Source of the DNA: Chrysogorgia sp. JL179-B06
Taxonomy: Eukaryota > Cnidaria > Anthozoa > Scleralcyonacea > Chrysogorgiidae
NCBI GenBank assembly: GCA_035772405.1
Contig: JAYKKM010000175.1
Coordinates: 762,501-826,500, forward strand
Direction of reading: 5' to 3'
Length of the DNA: 64,000 bases
This document shows positions 10,713 through 19,672 of this stretch, piece by piece. The notes under the pieces were generated by a model, which saw only the letters and a list, made by a program, of their open reading frames with translations, made no database searches and was not told the origin of the DNA. Every line of letters starts with the position of its first letter. Positions within the stretch are counted from its first letter, which is position 1. Both the position numbers and the translations under genes were made by a program.

Positions 10713-13700
10713 TTAGTCCGTTTGCTCACTGTCTCTCACTACAATGTTTTTGTGACCATATGCGTAGGAGTCAATGCCATTTTCTAAAAGGTATCGTTTA
10801 TCATCAAAGCAGGATAGCGACACTTTATTAATTTCATAACTACCAAGCTGATGTTTGACACTTCTAATGGTCTTCATTGTGTGTCGCAATTGTTTCTGCT
10901 CAAGTAACACACTTTTGTAATCTTCGTGTCTGATCACTTTTTTAATTATATTCTTTCTAATACCTTTAGCAGTTTTCCCACCACCCCCATCCTCTTTCAA
11001 ATAGCTGTACATCTTACTGCGCAACCCAACGAACTCAATAATTGGCGTTCCAGCGCACTCGTCTTTCATCTTCCCAATAACTTTCTTGTTTTCTTTAAAA
11101 GCGAATGGGCTGTCATCGGGATAGTCGCTGTTGTCAAACTTTTCGCACTCCATCATAAAGTCAGAGTAAACGTCGTCAGTTTTTATTGTGTACAGCAGAC
11201 TGTCAGTGTCGGTGAAGTGTAATCTGCAGGTGTCGCTAGAGTACTTTTTCATAATATAATTGTAGTGAAAATTGTACATCAGCGTTTTGCTCAAGTCTAG
11301 TATGCACATACCCACATATGCAGGTCGATTTAGTGTCAGCGTTTCTTTAAATTTATGGACAGCAACTAAATTCTCGCTAAATATCTTGCAAGACACAAAC
11401 GTTGGCTTCGAGACAAGCTTTTCTAATTTTTTCTCGGTGGTCACTAATCTTACATCCACACGCTTCCTCAAATTCTCCATTGTTTTCCCGAACACGCTGT
11501 TATTCATCAACTTGAAGAAATCCTTCTCGAAAGCGTTCTTAGCCGCGGTTCTTTTGACTGTGTTAAAGTCGATGTACTTGCCCAACCACTTGGACTGATC
11601 AAATTGTAGGACCCTATGCACCTTTTTGATTTTCAATCCAAGATCTATGTACAACTGCAGATTTTTATAGTGACACACATACTTTTTTTTGTCCATCAAA
11701 TTAGTCACCAGCTTCCTCACGCCGCCAACACTCACGTTGAACTTATTTTTGATTTTCGTGCAGTACTCCGACAACATGTCAACGGTTATTTCCATCTTCT
11801 CAGGAGCCACCGGGTAATCGTTGTGTAGGTCATGCAAATGGTCTGGATACTCCAAGTCGACTTCGAGCAGCAACCCCTTTTTACTATTGTTGTGATAGTC
11901 GCATAGATTAACCTTTTTTATTTCTTTCTCAGTCAACCACTTGAAGCCGCCCGTAGGTAGACTTCGACTCATTGCCCATCCGTACAAATTGTTGGCATCA
12001 AGGTACATCAAATATTTCGACTCTTGCGCTTTATCATACCCCTTCATGTACTTATTATTCGCCACGCCATGTCTGTTGCATATGTAGCTCACACCACCAC
12101 GCATACCTAATTCTACGAACTGGAACATGTCAATGTCGGACAATAATTCGAGTTCTACTCCAGTCATCTTTAACATGGCGTCCCAAGCCAATCCGGGCGA
12201 TGTAAAATAATGACACGGATCTAATTTGTACTCACGATGGCATGTCTTTCTAAAGTTCTCAAAAACGTCGGCAAGCAAGAGCACGTCACTTTTCAAATAC
12301 AGGTCGTGATACCCACCCATGTTTTCAACGTCGAAGTAGTCCCACACATCGCAAGCACGCTCATGCATTTCTTCCGTAATATCGTCGTCATTCAGAATAT
12401 TGTAAAAGTCCTTTTTGGAGGGTAGCTCGTATTCGTCGAATTTATCAAAGGAGTCCATATAATCATAGGGATAGACCCCCTTTCTTGTCATTAGTGCCAA
12501 CCCTGTTTCACGAAACACTTCTGACGTGTATTTGAAAGCGTCTCTTGGTAGGTTCTTCACCAAGTTGTCTAGACTCGAACTCATGAACTGAAAGCTGTCC
12601 AAGAATACTAAGTTTTTTCCAAGCATGAACGCCATGTACTTCTCCATGTTGTTCGGTATCACATTTATGTCTTGGCCAAACTTGCCAATCTCCTGCATAA
12701 TGAAATGGCTATCGTAGCCGCGTAAGTTATGAAAGATCACAGGAATTTTATCAGTCAACTTAAAGTTCACATTACACTCACGATGTGCGGATCCTCTGTA
12801 CTTACCTGAGACATGACAGTGGTCTCTCACTCTAACGTCAGCGCCAGTGTACTCAACACTACAAATATGACAACTTTTAGCCTCGTCAAAGTTCTTCTTA
12901 TCGACATCAGTCAGTATCATTTCTTTGTTAAAGTGACTCTCTGATGTCTTTTTACAATATTCAACAATTTCTAACATCTCCCCAATGAACTTGTTAACTG
13001 CATTTTCACCGCGATACACTTTCACTGGCTTACTGTACTCGTTATCGTAGCAACAAACCAGTTTATACCCATAACCACAGTCAACATGCCTCTGGTAAGC
13101 ATTTGTGTAGCTACGCTCGCTTGATGGTGTCGCTGTGTGCACCTTCTGTGTGATAGCCTCGAAATCTGCGTACACCACAAATGGTACATTTAATTGTCTG
13201 CTAAAATTCTCGTATTTCACTCTCGCACCTTTTTGTGGCATTTTAATAGCTTGCTTCCCATTAATGACCAAACATACTTCCACATGGCGTTCAAGCACGT
13301 CCGCTCGGGTAAAACACTGCAAACAATACCTACAAAAGTGCTTTCTCGCCTCGTGCTTTGTCTGCCGGTGCATGAATTTGTTGAAGTCACGAATATACAC
13401 ATAATGCTTGTTGCCCACATCATTAGTTATCAACAGTAGGTCCATATGGTCAGGGTACGCTTCCTTAGAAACATACACAGGGAATGGCTGCTTATTTTCA
13501 TACCCAAAAACATTGATGCTAATTTCGTTAGCCTTTTCGATCTTGTTGTAATCTTTGAGTGTGACTGGGAAGTCAATTCCGTCATAATTCAGCTCACTGA
13601 CATGTCTGACGTACTTTGACGTTCTGTCAGAGTTTTTTCCAACAGGAAATTTGTGTGCAAGGTGACACCATCTAAAGCACTCGTTGTCATCCCCGTTATT

Positions 13701-14888
13701 TACGTTTATCAAGCCCTTCATACTGTTGCACAGCTCCTTTGGCAACGCAATGTAGCTACTCCCATGCAAAGGTCTGTAAATAGCGACATTAACGTAGTGT
13801 GCGTCAATTTTGTCGATAGTCCATCCAGACCCCTCAGATAGCCACCCAGCTATCCGCGTCAAAATCTGCTCCGACCCACGATTGGCAACACCCTCGATGT
13901 CATGCTCGTTAATGACGACGAACGTTTCGCTGTTAAAGTAGGCAGTTTTGTATGTGGTCTTATCACGCTCTAGAACTTTCTCAAAAGTGACCTTGACTGT
14001 CTCCACCACTTTCATTCCGTTGGTCTCACCCAGCTCACGTCTCAAAAGGTTAGTGACAGCACTTCTACTAGCGTTTACCTGATTGATGTCTCTGTCGTCA
14101 ATCACTTCGACTCCATAGGACCTTGTGAACCCTCTCAGTGCTCGATCCAACGGATGCGTTGACGGTGCGAGGTCTTCGACTACAGGTTGTCCCTCTTGAT
14201 CTCTAAAGAAGCCGTGAACGTTGGTCGCTTCATCTGTTAGTGAGTTGACAACGGCTGCACTCGTCTTATGCGCCCGTCTTTTTGTCAGTGGGTTTTTCAC
14301 AGTCTGACTCATTGGCTTATACTTGGCACTACACTTTTTTTTCTTAGCCCACTCATTGTAATAAATATCACCACTTTCACACCATCCCAGCTTTGGGTAC
14401 ACCACCCCAAACAGATTGTTGTCAAACAAGTCTTTCACCTTCCCGTCTTTGAGGTCAAGCACCTTCTTGAGTGTCTCGAGTTGTCTTCTATGACACAACC
14501 TAATAATGTAGTATCCATATCTGCTGACATTTCTACCCTTTATCAAATTGTATGAGTGCAGCACATTGACAACTTTCAGGAAGTCCTCTTTTATCAACTC
14601 AAGGTGCTCACCCTTCACAACATTCCGTAGTCTCCTCCCCATCCACCAAGACCGTTTGTGAACGCTTTTTAGTCGCGTGAGTCTCATGTCACCATAACTC
14701 TGAATGTAGCCCCATTCGATGTCGCCACACTTTGGACACGCGTACCCACCGCAGTCAGTCATGTTTTTCACAACGTCACAATCCGAGCAGTAGTAAAGCC
14801 TGGGGGTGTCTCCACACTCAGTTTGCGTCTCATTCGCGATCTCGTCAATTGTCAAGTCATAACTCATCTGCCTCATAAGTTTGTCCAT
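10713..14888 (-). CDS. DNA polymerase B with N-terminal zinc-ribbon domain (fused)
   Basis: This 1391-residue protein would replicate the element by protein-primed synthesis, as expected for Polinton PolB. Residues about 1-200 form a separate module with two CxxC pairs (YCSDC, CPKCG) and a helical part containing KRSWWMGRRLRNVVKG. In E2 and E3 this module is a separate gene. The rest is a family B polymerase of the DNA_pol_B_2 type: a C2H2-like finger (CRYCLQCF), Exo I VVYADFEAI near residue 574, an HNH-like zinc insertion (CHIC...DHCH), Exo II RGYDSHF, motif A LDANNLYGW near 964, motif B LMNNSVFGK near 1128, and motif C FTDTDS near 1228. The frame is open throughout. The fusion probably arose in the homopolymer/junction region near 14330, where E2 and E3 have a stop. 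The catalytic residues all look present. Confidence 0.93.
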   Translation of the reverse strand: MDKLMRQMSYDLTIDEIANETQTECGDTPRLYYCSDCDVVKNMTDCGGYACPKCGDIEWGYIQSYGDMRLTRLKSVHKRSWWMGRRLRNVVKGEHLELIKEDFLKVVNVLHSYNLIKGRNVSRYGYYIIRLCHRRQLETLKKVLDLKDGKVKDLFDNNLFGVVYPKLGWCESGDIYYNEWAKKKKCSAKYKPMSQTVKNPLTKRRAHKTSAAVVNSLTDEATNVHGFFRDQEGQPVVEDLAPSTHPLDRALRGFTRSYGVEVIDDRDINQVNASRSAVTNLLRRELGETNGMKVVETVKVTFEKVLERDKTTYKTAYFNSETFVVINEHDIEGVANRGSEQILTRIAGWLSEGSGWTIDKIDAHYVNVAIYRPLHGSSYIALPKELCNSMKGLINVNNGDDNECFRWCHLAHKFPVGKNSDRTSKYVRHVSELNYDGIDFPVTLKDYNKIEKANEISINVFGYENKQPFPVYVSKEAYPDHMDLLLITNDVGNKHYVYIRDFNKFMHRQTKHEARKHFCRYCLQCFTRADVLERHVEVCLVINGKQAIKMPQKGARVKYENFSRQLNVPFVVYADFEAITQKVHTATPSSERSYTNAYQRHVDCGYGYKLVCCYDNEYSKPVKVYRGENAVNKFIGEMLEIVEYCKKTSESHFNKEMILTDVDKKNFDEAKSCHICSVEYTGADVRVRDHCHVSGKYRGSAHRECNVNFKLTDKIPVIFHNLRGYDSHFIMQEIGKFGQDINVIPNNMEKYMAFMLGKNLVFLDSFQFMSSSLDNLVKNLPRDAFKYTSEVFRETGLALMTRKGVYPYDYMDSFDKFDEYELPSKKDFYNILNDDDITEEMHERACDVWDYFDVENMGGYHDLYLKSDVLLLADVFENFRKTCHREYKLDPCHYFTSPGLAWDAMLKMTGVELELLSDIDMFQFVELGMRGGVSYICNRHGVANNKYMKGYDKAQESKYLMYLDANNLYGWAMSRSLPTGGFKWLTEKEIKKVNLCDYHNNSKKGLLLEVDLEYPDHLHDLHNDYPVAPEKMEITVDMLSEYCTKIKNKFNVSVGGVRKLVTNLMDKKKYVCHYKNLQLYIDLGLKIKKVHRVLQFDQSKWLGKYIDFNTVKRTAAKNAFEKDFFKLMNNSVFGKTMENLRKRVDVRLVTTEKKLEKLVSKPTFVSCKIFSENLVAVHKFKETLTLNRPAYVGMCILDLSKTLMYNFHYNYIMKKYSSDTCRLHFTDTDSLLYTIKTDDVYSDFMMECEKFDNSDYPDDSPFAFKENKKVIGKMKDECAGTPIIEFVGLRSKMYSYLKEDGGGGKTAKGIRKNIIKKVIRHEDYKSVLLEQKQLRHTMKTIRSVKHQLGSYEINKVSLSCFDDKRYLLENGIDSYAYGHKNIVVRDSEQTD

Positions 14889-14913
14889 CGCTTATACTAC
14901 TCCAACATTTTTT

Positions 14914-15333
14914 TCACCGAACTAGTACCCACACCGCTATTCCACTACCCAAACCTAGCGCGCTAACAAACAATAATTGGTATTCCTTCATTTCCGCACT
15001 CGGTTGGTAGTAATCGGTAACCTTCGGGAGGTTAGTGAACACTCGTCCGCTGTACCGTATGGTCATTACGCTTCTAAGTTCTTCCAACGCGTGGTTTGTG
15101 TCATTGATGTCAGCATTAGCATCTGAGAGCTGTTGTCGCAAGCGCTGAATCTGATCTTTTTTAGCGACTTCATTCTCATACCACACTTCTTTCGCACTGG
15201 CTAGCTGTTCCAACGCGTGGTTGTGTCTTTTCATCTCAGCTTCGTAACCTGAATGATTAAACTTCGAAAACATAAAGCCAGCGCCTGCAAAAGCCACTGC
15301 ATTAAAAATCCCTCCAGCCACAACGCTCACCAT
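14914..15333 (-). CDS. Small protein with two membrane segments and a coiled coil
   Basis: I do not recognise a family. The 139 residues show a hydrophobic N-terminus (VVAGGIFNAVAFAGAGFMF), a charged heptad-like middle (about residues 30-95, rich in E, K, Q and L), and a hydrophobic C-terminus (LLFVSALGLGSGIAVWVLV). This hairpin-like topology, conservation in all three elements, and position just upstream of the polymerase on the same strand suggest a virion or membrane-associated protein. It begins 4 bp after the stop of the 80-residue gene, so the two probably share one transcript. Confidence 0.75.
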   Translation of the reverse strand: MVSVVAGGIFNAVAFAGAGFMFSKFNHSGYEAEMKRHNHALEQLASAKEVWYENEVAKKDQIQRLRQQLSDANADINDTNHALEELRSVMTIRYSGRVFTNLPKVTDYYQPSAEMKEYQLLFVSALGLGSGIAVWVLVR

Positions 15334-15337
15334 TAAC

Positions 15338-15580
15338 TTACGTTGATTTGAATGGATCTGTCGGTATCCACTTTTTCGATTGCACCCACTTTACTAGCAG
15401 CGTTCCTGCACCAACAGCTGCAGCAAGTTTCACTATGCCTTTCACAGTCTCTGGCGTTCCCAATGGTTCTCCCAAAGCCCTTTTAGAAATCATACTCACT
15501 ACCACAGCACCAGTCGTAACAAGTAGCGCATCGTACAATTCGTTCATAAGTTCTTTTCGATCGATCGCAGTCATATACAT
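15338..15580 (-). CDS. Small membrane protein, about 80 residues
   Basis: Unrecognised family. After a charged start (AIDRKELMNELYDALL) come two hydrophobic stretches (TTGAVVVSMI and VKLAAAVGAGTLLVKW) separated by a conserved GEPLGTPETVKG loop, and a polar tail WIPTDPF. Copies in E2 and E3 are almost identical over the loop and tail. Two candidate starts (MYM) lie two codons apart. Middle member of a three-gene cluster of small membrane proteins. Confidence 0.72.
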   Translation of the reverse strand: MYMTAIDRKELMNELYDALLVTTGAVVVSMISKRALGEPLGTPETVKGIVKLAAAVGAGTLLVKWVQSKKWIPTDPFKST

Positions 15581-15595
15581 TGTCGTGTGTTTTGT

Positions 15596-15931
15596 TCAAG
15601 AATCAAATGTGTCTAACGCTGGACGATGAGTTTTATGACTTTCTAACGCAGGTGCAGGTGTAGTACTCACAGGTTCTTTTTCGCTGCTAATTGTGTACCA
15701 TAGTGAAGCAGCAGCAATGATAACACCAAGTGTTCCAACAATATAACCATAGCTCCACTCACTACCCTGTTCTTCGTTAACTATCATTTCACGCATTTTC
15801 TTTTCTTTCGCAGCTTTCGATATCTCAGCCAACTTTTTACCAGCAGCGACGCGTTTTGGGTCCTTTACCTTAACACTTTTCACATCAGCCGTGATCTTCG
15901 CTTCAACAGCCGTCTGTGAGTCTTCAACCAT
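15596..15931 (-). CDS. Basic protein with a single membrane segment
   Basis: Unrecognised family, 111 residues. A lysine-rich block KDPKRVAAGKKLAEISKAAK (about residues 23-45) precedes one hydrophobic helix (YGYIVGTLGVIIAAASLWYT, about 70-90) and a variable proline/threonine-rich tail. The basic block plus single helix is conserved in E2 and E3, whereas the tail differs in length. It is first in the leftward cluster and shares an upstream region with the rightward zinc-finger gene. Confidence 0.72.
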   Translation of the reverse strand: MVEDSQTAVEAKITADVKSVKVKDPKRVAAGKKLAEISKAAKEKKMREMIVNEEQGSEWSYGYIVGTLGVIIAAASLWYTISSEKEPVSTTPAPALESHKTHRPALDTFDS

Positions 15932-16050
15932 CTAATACACTATCACGTGTTATCTTACTCACAGTTGACCTCACAGGTGTCTCACAGGTGTCTCACAGTT
16001 CCAAACCAAACGCACTAAAAAATTAGGATTTTTTCTGGGAGTATAACATA
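15932..16050. promoter_or_regulatory. Divergent upstream region with CACAGGTGTCT repeats
   Basis: This 119-bp spacer separates two divergent genes. It contains several copies of CTCACAGGTGTCTCACAG and ends with an AT-rich block (TTAGGATTTTTTCTG) before the rightward start. E2 and E3 keep the same motif in a roughly 22-bp tandem arrangement (CACAGTTGACCTCACAGGTG). Conserved tandem motifs between divergent genes suggest a shared control region; function is inferred. Confidence 0.5.
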
Positions 16051-16746
16051 ATGACTCAAGCCCGAGAGGTTAGCGAAGAAGATATTGCCAACATGCTGAG
16101 AACGGCCTTTACCAGTGTGTCTACCCCACAAGACGCCCCTGGACCCAACGTCTTAAACGAGTACTTCTCAATATGCTCACCACTCCTCGACCTCAACCCC
16201 GACGGAGGGTTGCCAAAACGGTTTGGCTCTCAGGTCAACCGCACTAGGCATCTTCTCGACGCTTGGATCGATCTTCGGGAGGAAAGAGCCAACGAGCTTG
16301 CTGATAGATTAGCCAGCGTAATCCCTGTGTGGTGTTACTCATCATTCAAGTACCTTATGTTAGCGAGTGGTGTCTACTTGAACAACCCTCGTAAGTCCAA
16401 CGCTACATTACTCGGTAACTTCCTCGAAGTGTTCTTAGCGACCCTTATGTGGAAACCATGCCCAACCAAAGCCAAAGCGTGGCTAGAGCTCGCTGCAAAC
16501 CGCGACGCTCACGTTTGCAAGGTGGGGTGTAATGAGATACTGGGTGCGGATGATATCAGGGACCACGTACTCTCGCCCGCCCACAGACACTTTGTGAGAG
16601 ATGAGAACGTGTACACCTGTCACCCGTGCGGTGTGGTCACCAACGACCCACTGCATCGCTTGAGACACGAGAGCTCGAGGTCCCATCTTAAAAACTTAGA
16701 GCTCCAGCGGATATTCAACATGGAACGACGGTTTCCACCACAATAA
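16051..16746 (+). CDS. Zinc-finger protein of unknown role
   Basis: The 231-residue protein begins MTQAREVSEEDIANMLRTAF. Its N-terminal two thirds is helical-looking and unrecognised. The C-terminal third has two metal-binding patterns: CKVGC followed by histidines in LSPAHRHF, then CHPCG followed by HRLRHESSRSHL, which resembles a U1/C2H2 finger. It may bind nucleic acid. It is followed 28 bp later by thymidine kinase on the same strand. The frame is intact in all three elements. Confidence 0.75.
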   Translation: MTQAREVSEEDIANMLRTAFTSVSTPQDAPGPNVLNEYFSICSPLLDLNPDGGLPKRFGSQVNRTRHLLDAWIDLREERANELADRLASVIPVWCYSSFKYLMLASGVYLNNPRKSNATLLGNFLEVFLATLMWKPCPTKAKAWLELAANRDAHVCKVGCNEILGADDIRDHVLSPAHRHFVRDENVYTCHPCGVVTNDPLHRLRHESSRSHLKNLELQRIFNMERRFPPQ

Positions 16747-16774
16747 AAAATATTTCTCTGAGGGTATAGTAACC

Positions 16775-17339
16775 ATGAGAAAAGTTGGTAAACTGGAAAT
16801 CGTGATTGGCCCCATGTTCGCAGGGAAAACGACAGAGACTCTCCGCAGGTTAGTTGCGTTAAGTAAGTCGGGGCTCAAAGTCCTTTACATGAACAACACA
16901 GGTGACACTAGGCGAACTGACCACGCGTTCTCCACACATCGTCAGACCATTGTCGACAGATCAGACAGATCGTCGGATCACCAACCTTCCGAGTTCTTCC
17001 AAACTAACTGGCTACGACGTCATAGGAATTGATGAAGGCCATTGGTACTCCGATCTACTCCCAGTTATTCGCGATTACATCAAAGCTGGCATTCACGTCA
17101 TTATTTGTGGTCTCATAACAACAGAGCGCTTAAAAAGAATTGGTGAGCTTGACACATTGTTCCCAATGGCAGACGACATCACATTTCTAAAAGCGCATTG
17201 CGTCGTTTGCCGTGACACTTACGGAACAACTGTTGACGCACCATTCAATTGGAGATATAGCCCAGGACCATCATTCGTTGGTGGCGCTGAGCAATATCGT
17301 GCAGTGTGCAGACGTCATCATCCTTCCACGCAAAATTAA
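16775..17339 (+). pseudogene. Thymidine kinase, frameshifted
   Basis: The first half carries the type II thymidine kinase P-loop (GPMFAGKTTETLRRL), and the second half the IDEGHWYSDLL segment and the zinc-binding CVVCRDTYG...CRRHH pattern. Relative to the intact E2 and E3 copies, about 8 bp are missing near 16951-16980, putting the halves in different frames. The kinase would have phosphorylated thymidine for viral DNA synthesis. No other break was noticed. Confidence 0.85.
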
Positions 17340-17579
17340 GGGTGTTCTCGGATACCCCACTTTTTTAAATTTAGACATTGGTCACATGAAGCGTCCAATG
17401 TCTCATAGAAACATTTTTTTCACACAGTGGTCAGAAGGTTTGTGAAATAAAGAGAGAAAGTTTCGCAGATATTTTTATCGAGTTAAAAAAAACGTCTTTA
17501 AAAAATGCTAGAGCAGTTGTCGCTTCAAACGTCGTCTCAACAACGAGAACGAGTGCTAATTCGACTTATTACTCGCTGT

Positions 17580-18347
17580 CTAAAAAGTCTCTTTACAATA
17601 GTGTCTCTCGTGGTTACTTAACGCTGATTTATTTTTAAATTTACGAAAACACTGGGAGCACTGAAACCCAACGTCAAAGAAATATTTTATTACCGCGGTA
17701 ATAGCGTCGTCGTATGAGTCGCACAACAATGTTAGATAACCAGCGGATTTGTATCTGAGCAGCAGAAAGTCTTGCTCTTTGGATGTCTTACCTGTGCCAC
17801 CTGGGTTCTTGAACTCAATCACAAGTCCGCTGTGCTGTCGGTTTGCATTAGCGATAATCAAGTCGGGTGTTCCACGTTGGTAGCCTTTTTTCCACGAATT
17901 TATTCTTTTACTTGAAGTGTCTTGATTCTCACCACAAGCAGCTATCAAAATAGCTTCTGGATAGTATTTCCTAAGAAAACCAACAACTTTCGTATGAAGG
18001 TCGAACTCAGTGATCATTTTAAACTGATTGTGTTTGAGACCGACGCTAGCTAAACCCTTTCTAACGCTTGGTAAGACTTCTGAGTACATCCACCTTCCGA
18101 AGTGTCTCGCACGCTCCATTTTACTCGAGAACGCTAACGAGTAGACCCCAAGTTCGTTGATAAACGAGGCCTGCTCCATCTTCATTTTACAGTCAGGTTC
18201 GACGTGGTCGTGCACCGCATCTTTTGGTCGAGCATAACCTAGAGCGCTCGCGACTTCTTTCGCTTTGAACCATATTTCACCGTTGTGATTAACCGTTGTG
18301 ATTTGGTGACCGTCGAAATCGAATAGTTGGAGTATCGCGGGAGTCAT
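17580..18347 (-). CDS. BRO-N / VRR-NUC-type nuclease / zinc-finger protein
   Basis: Three parts are visible. Residues about 8-110 are a BRO-N domain (EIWFKAKEVASALGYARPKD, GVYSLAFSSK, FGRWMYSEVLPSVRKGL), a DNA-binding module common in large DNA viruses and phages. Residues about 115-220 look like a PD-(D/E)xK nuclease of VRR-NUC type, with GTPDLIIANA and the catalytic-looking VIEFKNPGGTG. The last 30 residues form a C2H2 finger (CSQCFRKF...HERHYC). The start given is the conserved MTPA/MATN methionine; an upstream ATG at 18365 adds six residues. It could process replication or integration intermediates. Convergent with the TK gene. Confidence 0.82.
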   Translation of the reverse strand: MTPAILQLFDFDGHQITTVNHNGEIWFKAKEVASALGYARPKDAVHDHVEPDCKMKMEQASFINELGVYSLAFSSKMERARHFGRWMYSEVLPSVRKGLASVGLKHNQFKMITEFDLHTKVVGFLRKYYPEAILIAACGENQDTSSKRINSWKKGYQRGTPDLIIANANRQHSGLVIEFKNPGGTGKTSKEQDFLLLRYKSAGYLTLLCDSYDDAITAVIKYFFDVGFQCSQCFRKFKNKSALSNHERHYCKETF

Positions 18348-18372
18348 CACTATATAGTCTCCCACAAAAAAA

Positions 18373-18513
18373 CTACTCGATGTGGGCGCTAGGTTTTTTA
18401 TAGATCTGGTTTGTTGTGTACCAACGCATCAGGTGTGTTTCATTAGTCTTCAGTTTTCTACGTCGTCTGAAAAAGTTTCTAATGTTACGAACCAGCTTTC
18501 TAAACCAACCCAT
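18373..18513 (-). CDS. 46-residue basic protein
   Basis: A short frame conserved at the same place in all three elements. It starts MGWFRKLVRNIRNFFRRRRK and ends after a conserved WYTTNQIYKKP motif. The N-terminal half is an amphipathic, strongly cationic helix. That would suit a DNA-condensing core peptide or a membrane-active peptide, but there is no recognisable family. Substitutions between copies leave the frame intact, which supports real coding. Confidence 0.65.
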   Translation of the reverse strand: MGWFRKLVRNIRNFFRRRRKLKTNETHLMRWYTTNQIYKKPSAHIE

Positions 18514-18533
18514 TTTAACTTAGGTCACGTCTC

Positions 18534-18719
18534 CTACCACTCCCACAGTGTCTGACTCTGGTAACATAATAGGTTTGCCGTAAGTCTTTTTATACCAATC
18601 TCAGCGTGGAGCTCGAGAGTTATATCACCGCGACCAAATGACCCACCAGCTTTGAACATGTGATCAGTCGTCTTATTTATCTTATATATTTCATGAGGTC
18701 TCGAAATACATGCTCCCAT
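18534..18719 (-). pseudogene. Myristoylation-motif small protein, frameshifted
   Basis: Starts MGACISRPHEIYKINKTTDH, where Gly2 and Ser6 fit the N-myristoylation consensus, followed by the conserved FKAGGSFGRGD and LELHAEIG. A 7-bp deletion near 18590, relative to E2 and E3, shifts the frame and replaces the C-terminus. The start codon directly follows the stop of the fiber gene (TAAATG). Confidence 0.7.
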
Positions 18720-19670
18720 TTACTTTATACCATATTCCTTCATTATTTCTCCACCCATGATTATGATGTCTCGGTTTGTCATGTAACCACTCACAATTTT
18801 CACGCCGTAGAATTCTATCAACGATGGGTATGCATAAGGTGCGAGTGGTATTCTTGGTCGATGTATTCCAAAAATCGTTCCATAGGGTGTGCCTATCTTT
18901 TTCATATTTGCTACGAAGTCTGAATCGGCCGACTTGGTGTTATTGACCCTGACATGTGAATTGCTCATTTGCCAATGTATTGATATCATATGCATTTTAC
19001 TTATGTCAACGCCACTTGGAATAGTGCATATGCTCTCCATTGCTGGGATGCTACCACCATACGCGAGTCCGTTGGTTATACCAGTCTTGTACCCTATGAA
19101 CTTGTCCCACTGGCCGTCGTCGTTTGATATAATTGTCTCCCAATTTGACCCCGTGGCGCGAGTAGGTAACCTCACCACGACAAAAATGGAGAGGTCACAC
19201 CACTGCATACTGGGGCAGTTAAAATGAAGACCTGACTCAAGTGGGAGTGGTGTTAACACAGGGGACAGAAAACTATGGCCTGCACTGTTAACGCCAATAA
19301 TAGGGCCATAAGCTAGGTTGTTTAGCACTAGTTTACTTGTTTCACCAATGGCTTTCACTTTGTTTGAACCATTGGTGTGAAATTCCACGTTTTTCAAGGC
19401 GTGTGTGCTAACGTTGAAGTCGAGCACAACATTATAGGACTGACTCTTGAGGAAACCTGCTAACAATCGCTCTAGAGTTCTTTTATTGGTAGCGTCTGAG
19501 TCATCGACTGGGTCTGCTACGTTTTTTATTGCTGAGCCTTGCATGTCTATTACTCCAGACATCCTTCCACCGGTCGCACTTAATTTGGGATCTTCGTCCT
19601 GATGCCTTTTCGTTCTCTTTAGTATTTTATCGTGAGGGTCGTCAGACTCATACCCATAGTTTAGACTCAT
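18720..19670 (-). CDS. Fiber-like protein with a lectin-like (LamG/ConA) domain
   Basis: The N-terminus (SLNYGYESDDPHDKILKR) is conserved across the elements and may anchor it in the virion. Residues about 33-70 hold a tail-fiber-type motif (GGRMSGVIDMQGSAIKNVAD, then a DATNK motif), as found in many viral and phage fibers. Residues about 150-316 look like a concanavalin/LamG-like beta-sandwich (FVVVRLPTRATGSNWETIIS, IEFYGVKIVSGYMTNRDI). A role in receptor or glycan binding is inferred. The gene lies between the large 494-residue gene and the small myristoyl-motif gene with almost no spacing. Confidence 0.72.
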   Translation of the reverse strand: MSLNYGYESDDPHDKILKRTKRHQDEDPKLSATGGRMSGVIDMQGSAIKNVADPVDDSDATNKRTLERLLAGFLKSQSYNVVLDFNVSTHALKNVEFHTNGSNKVKAIGETSKLVLNNLAYGPIIGVNSAGHSFLSPVLTPLPLESGLHFNCPSMQWCDLSIFVVVRLPTRATGSNWETIISNDDGQWDKFIGYKTGITNGLAYGGSIPAMESICTIPSGVDISKMHMISIHWQMSNSHVRVNNTKSADSDFVANMKKIGTPYGTIFGIHRPRIPLAPYAYPSLIEFYGVKIVSGYMTNRDIIIMGGEIMKEYGIK

Positions 19671-19672
19671 TA

